This document shows, piece after piece, positions 63,072 to 64,000 of a DNA stretch of 64,000 nt. This DNA comes from Novosphingobium acidiphilum DSM 19966 (GTDB lineage: Bacteria > Pseudomonadota > Alphaproteobacteria > Sphingomonadales > Sphingomonadaceae), in NCBI RefSeq assembly GCF_000429005.1, contig NZ_AUBA01000008.1, positions 1 to 64,000 of the forward strand, in the 5' to 3' direction. Each line of letters starts with the position of its first letter. Positions within the stretch are counted from its first letter, which is position 1. A program made the translations under genes and the position numbers. The notes beneath the pieces were generated by a model. The model had not been told where the DNA came from, did no database searches, and saw nothing but the letters and a program-made list of their open reading frames with translations.

Positions 63072-64000
63072 ATGATGACACAGTCGCCCCCGATCGAGAA
63101 TCCCCACGACCCCGGCACCTGGCCCACCGGGCGGTCGGTGCCCATGGAGCCGCTGGTGCGACGCGTGCTGGCGCCCAATGCATCGCCCTATACCTTTACC
63201 GGCACGCAGACCTATCTGGTGGGCGCGGGCGATGACGTTGCGGTCATCGATCCCGGGCCGGCCGACAGCGGCGTGGCGGGCCATGCCGACACACGCGGCG
63301 ATGGCCATGTCGAGGCGATTCTGGCCGCAATCGGCCCGGCGCGGCTGACCGCGATCATGTGCACCCACACCCACCGCGATCACAGCCCCGCTTCGCGCGC
63401 GTTGCACGCGGCAACCGGCGCGCCGATCGTCGGCTGTGCCCCGCTGATGCTCGATGACGACGGGCCGCGCGCCGACGCCGCTTTCGATCCCGATTATCGC
63501 CCCGACCGCGTGCTGACCCATGGCGAACGAATCAGTGGTCAGGGCTGGACCATCGAGGCGGTGGCGACCCCGGGACATACCAGCAACCATCTGTGCTATG
63601 CGCTGGTGGAAAGCGGTGCGTTGTTCACCGGTGATCATGTCATGGGCTGGTCGACCAGTGTGGTATCGCCCCCCGATGGCGATATGGCTGCCTATATGGC
63701 CAGCCTGTCGCTGCTGCAGGATCGGCCTGACCGGGTCTATTATCCGGCGCATGGCCCCCGGATCGACAATCCGCGCCAGTTTGTGCGCGGGATGATCGGC
63801 CATCGCCGCCAGCGCGAACGGCAGATCGTGACCCGGCTGGAAACCGGGCCGCATACCATCCCCGATCTGGTTGCAGGCATGTACAAGGGGCTCGATCCGC
63901 GCCTGCTGGGTGCGGCAGGGCGGTCGGTGCTGGCGCATCTGGTCGATCTGGAACGCCAGGGGCGTGTCCTGGCCGAAGGTGAACGCTGGCTTGCCCCCGA
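63072..64000 (+). CDS. MBL fold metallo-hydrolase (LACTB2-like), incomplete at window end
   Basis: 309 codons are present without a stop, so the gene continues past the edge. The zinc site is THTHRDH, with ATPGHTSNH, FTGDHVMGW and YPAHGPRI, and a winged-helix segment (about 245 on: QRERQIVTRLETGPHTIPDL) as in LACTB2-type endoribonuclease-like hydrolases. The substrate is unknown. Tandem ATGs at 63072 and 63075 give the start; the ribosome site is poor. Confidence 0.85.
   Translation, partial: MMTQSPPIENPHDPGTWPTGRSVPMEPLVRRVLAPNASPYTFTGTQTYLVGAGDDVAVIDPGPADSGVAGHADTRGDGHVEAILAAIGPARLTAIMCTHTHRDHSPASRALHAATGAPIVGCAPLMLDDDGPRADAAFDPDYRPDRVLTHGERISGQGWTIEAVATPGHTSNHLCYALVESGALFTGDHVMGWSTSVVSPPDGDMAAYMASLSLLQDRPDRVYYPAHGPRIDNPRQFVRGMIGHRRQRERQIVTRLETGPHTIPDLVAGMYKGLDPRLLGAAGRSVLAHLVDLERQGRVLAEGERWLAP

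Noticed and set aside
1..64000. CRISPR arrays, tRNA or rRNA genes, insertion sequences, prophage
   Set aside because: No regularly spaced repeats, cloverleaf sequences, transposase or phage genes were seen on reading both strands.

Overview
The window is about 64 kb of high-GC chromosome from an alphaproteobacterium, most likely a member of the Sphingomonadales. The evidence is an UrcA-family protein, a TrcR/DUF1013 cell-cycle regulator, hflKC-degP, a bactofilin-M23 pair, DUF1192, DUF465 and DUF1465 proteins, a Coq7-type ubiquinone enzyme and PtsP. It is almost entirely core chromosome: about 90% coding, with many 1-50 base gene overlaps, and no rRNA, tRNA, insertion sequence, prophage or CRISPR array that I could see. 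The last gene runs off the right edge.

Layout. (1) 1-640 is a less GC-rich edge holding a small unknown gene, a truncated gene remnant and a 41-codon ORF. (2) 0.7-8.6 kb, minus strand: a two-subunit molybdenum hydroxylase, a 7TM GGDEF diguanylate cyclase, an acetylpolyamine amidohydrolase coupled to an APC permease, and a metallophosphoesterase. (3) 8.6-13.5 kb: UrcA with a structured leader, an HxlR regulator, a candidate small RNA, msrB and PBP1A. (4) 13.5-17.8 kb, minus strand: an NTF2-like protein, degP and hflKC. (5) 17.9-23.8 kb: an Mrp/ApbC iron-sulfur ATPase coupled to a second molybdenum-hydroxylase large subunit, ferrochelatase and a lipoprotein serine hydrolase. (6) 23.8-31 kb: a methylarginine hydrolase with an APC permease, a cation efflux protein, pdxH, a J-domain protein, YihY and fabI. 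(7) 31-37.9 kb, minus strand: the cluster proA-nadD-rsfS-rlmH-envC-ctpA-dsbB-coq7. (8) 38-42 kb: M23 peptidase plus bactofilin, trcR, a quinone oxidoreductase and DUF1192. (9) 42-48 kb: clpA, then a DNA-repair exonuclease and ligase separated by a small exported-protein gene on the opposite strand. (10) 48-54 kb: hemB, gamma-carbonic anhydrase, DUF167, a large M23 peptidase, DUF3667 and a quinone oxidoreductase. (11) 54-64 kb: ftsH-tilS-cpoB, a RodZ-like protein, ptsP, two DUF465 proteins, DUF1465 and an MBL hydrolase.

Functional themes. Envelope growth and quality control are represented by PBP1A, two intact M23 enzymes, an EnvC-like activator, CtpA, DegP, HflKC, FtsH, CpoB, RodZ-like and bactofilin. 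Cofactor and haem synthesis are represented by hemB, hemH, coq7, pdxH and nadD. Nitrogenous-cation use is suggested by two hydrolase-permease pairs, one for acetylpolyamines and one for methylarginines.

The least expected signals are non-coding: a promoter-hairpin-terminator unit at 9835-9975 with no gene to terminate, and a possible H-type pseudoknot at 8833-8888 just upstream of the UrcA gene. No clear new multi-gene system such as a defence island was found. No gene-free stretch exceeds 300 bases; the longest (8631-8923, 9750-10022, 37887-38158, 61933-62192 and 42035-42279) are covered by the entries below or, for 37887-38158 and 61933-62192, hold no feature I can support.
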